This document shows positions 12,581-13,078 of a stretch of DNA of 13,078 nt, piece by piece (the stretch's first letter is position 1; each line of letters begins with the position of its first letter). This stretch comes from an uncultured Selenomonadaceae bacterium. GTDB lineage: Bacteria > Bacillota > Negativicutes > Selenomonadales > Selenomonadaceae. Position numbers and translations under genes: made by a program. Under the pieces are notes generated by a model. That model worked only from the letters and a program-made list of their open reading frames with translations. It was not told where the DNA came from and searched no databases. Location: contig CAJONF010000037.1 in the NCBI GenBank assembly GCA_905236665.1, positions 1-13,078 on the forward strand, read 5' to 3'.

Positions 12581-13078
12581 TTATCTGCTAATCTCAAATT
12601 CTACGTGAACATTGGCAAAACATTGCAAATTTCCGGTTTCAATCGGCGTTTCAAAGCTTGCGGAGTCTTCAACAGTGGCACGAGCTAATTTATAATTTCT
12701 TGGTGCAGAAATTGAGCTGGAATTAATGGAGATTGAGCGAATACCGGCGATATTTTTACCTAAAACCCCCGCCGCTACATCAGCTTTTCTTTTTGCGTCA
12801 AGAATTGCGAGCCTTAAAGCTTCATCTTGCGAAGAATTTTTGTTGCGGAGCGTGAAATTTAAGTTATCAACGCGATTTGCGCCGTGATTTAAAGCAGTAT
12901 CGATAATTTTTCCGACTAAATTTAAATCATCGACGATAATTGTAACTGAATTTGTAGCTTCGTAGCCGTCAATTTCGCTTTTGCCGTTATTTAAGTGACG
13001 ATAAACCGGATTAAAGCTGTAATTACCGGTTGAAATATTTTTTTTCTGAATTCCGAGTGCGATAATCGAATTTATTAC
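12581..13078 (-). CDS. SIMPL (DUF541)-domain protein, YggE-like (5' end beyond window)
   Basis: The last 165 codons of a minus-strand gene are visible and end at TAA (12583-12581). The translation matches the canonical SIMPL family: GIQKKNISTGNYSFNPVY, IDGYEATNSVTIIVDDLN, ALNHGANRVDNLNFTLRN, LDAKRKADVAAGVLGKNI, and a final beta strand FANVHVEFEISR. The N-terminal 50-80 residues, where a signal peptide would be, lie right of the window, so export cannot be judged. The frame was read by hand from the sequence. It lies just upstream of mutL in the same direction, so the two may be co-transcribed. It is only distantly similar to the other SIMPL protein at 7001-7669. Confidence 0.88.
   Translation of the reverse strand, partial: VINSIIALGIQKKNISTGNYSFNPVYRHLNNGKSEIDGYEATNSVTIIVDDLNLVGKIIDTALNHGANRVDNLNFTLRNKNSSQDEALRLAILDAKRKADVAAGVLGKNIAGIRSISINSSSISAPRNYKLARATVEDSASFETPIETGNLQCFANVHVEFEISR

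Noticed and set aside
1..13078. CRISPR arrays, insertion sequences, transposases, phage genes, rRNA
   Set aside because: None seen: no spaced direct repeats, no transposase motifs, no long terminal inverted repeats and no rRNA-like sequence on either strand.

Overview
The window looks like chromosomal DNA of a low- to mid-GC Bacillota (Firmicutes). The main clue is a block of genes in the order PLP-homeostasis protein, SepF, YlmH, DivIVA, signal peptidase II and RluD-type pseudouridine synthase, which is the post-ftsZ 'division and growth' neighbourhood of that phylum. An L-lactate permease and a long glutamine synthetase variant fit an anaerobic, lactate-using lineage. Negativicutes is my best guess, but this is inference and no rRNA or taxon-defining gene is present. 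Start codons are unusual: TTG is the best-supported or only reasonable start for five genes, each with a good Shine-Dalgarno (SD) sequence, and one gene starts with GTG.

Layout. Positions 1-540 hold no large gene. There is a possible 3' end of an upstream gene (2-67), and then a compact minus-strand unit made of an extended -10 promoter (394-421), a 26-codon ORF for a one-helix hydrophobic peptide (219-299) and a U-tailed hairpin (111-134). On the plus strand a candidate promoter (70-98) and a terminator (418-447) bracket the same DNA. Positions 566-5291 are one tightly packed plus-strand operon: yggS-type gene, sepF, ylmH, a small DUF697-like alanine/glycine-rich protein, divIVA, lspA and an rluD-like gene. 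Gaps are 17-41 nt, and the last two junctions overlap by 4 nt. The lactate permease (5338-6855) follows and ends in a strong intrinsic terminator. A second plus-strand pair (7001-8689) encodes a cytosolic-looking SIMPL-domain protein and an unrecognised 339-residue protein.

From 8693 to the right edge everything is on the minus strand: glutamine synthetase with its own predicted promoter, mutL, and the 3' part of a second, more canonical SIMPL-domain gene that runs off the window. The 339-residue gene and glutamine synthetase converge with only 3 nt between their stop codons.

Most genes are housekeeping: division-site assembly (SepF, DivIVA), ribosome-linked RNA binding and modification (YlmH, RluD-like), lipoprotein maturation (LspA), PLP buffering, mismatch repair and ammonia assimilation. 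The parts least explained by known families are the small minus-strand unit at 111-421, the DUF697-like gene between ylmH and divIVA, the extended N-terminus of LspA, and the SIMPL/unknown gene pair.
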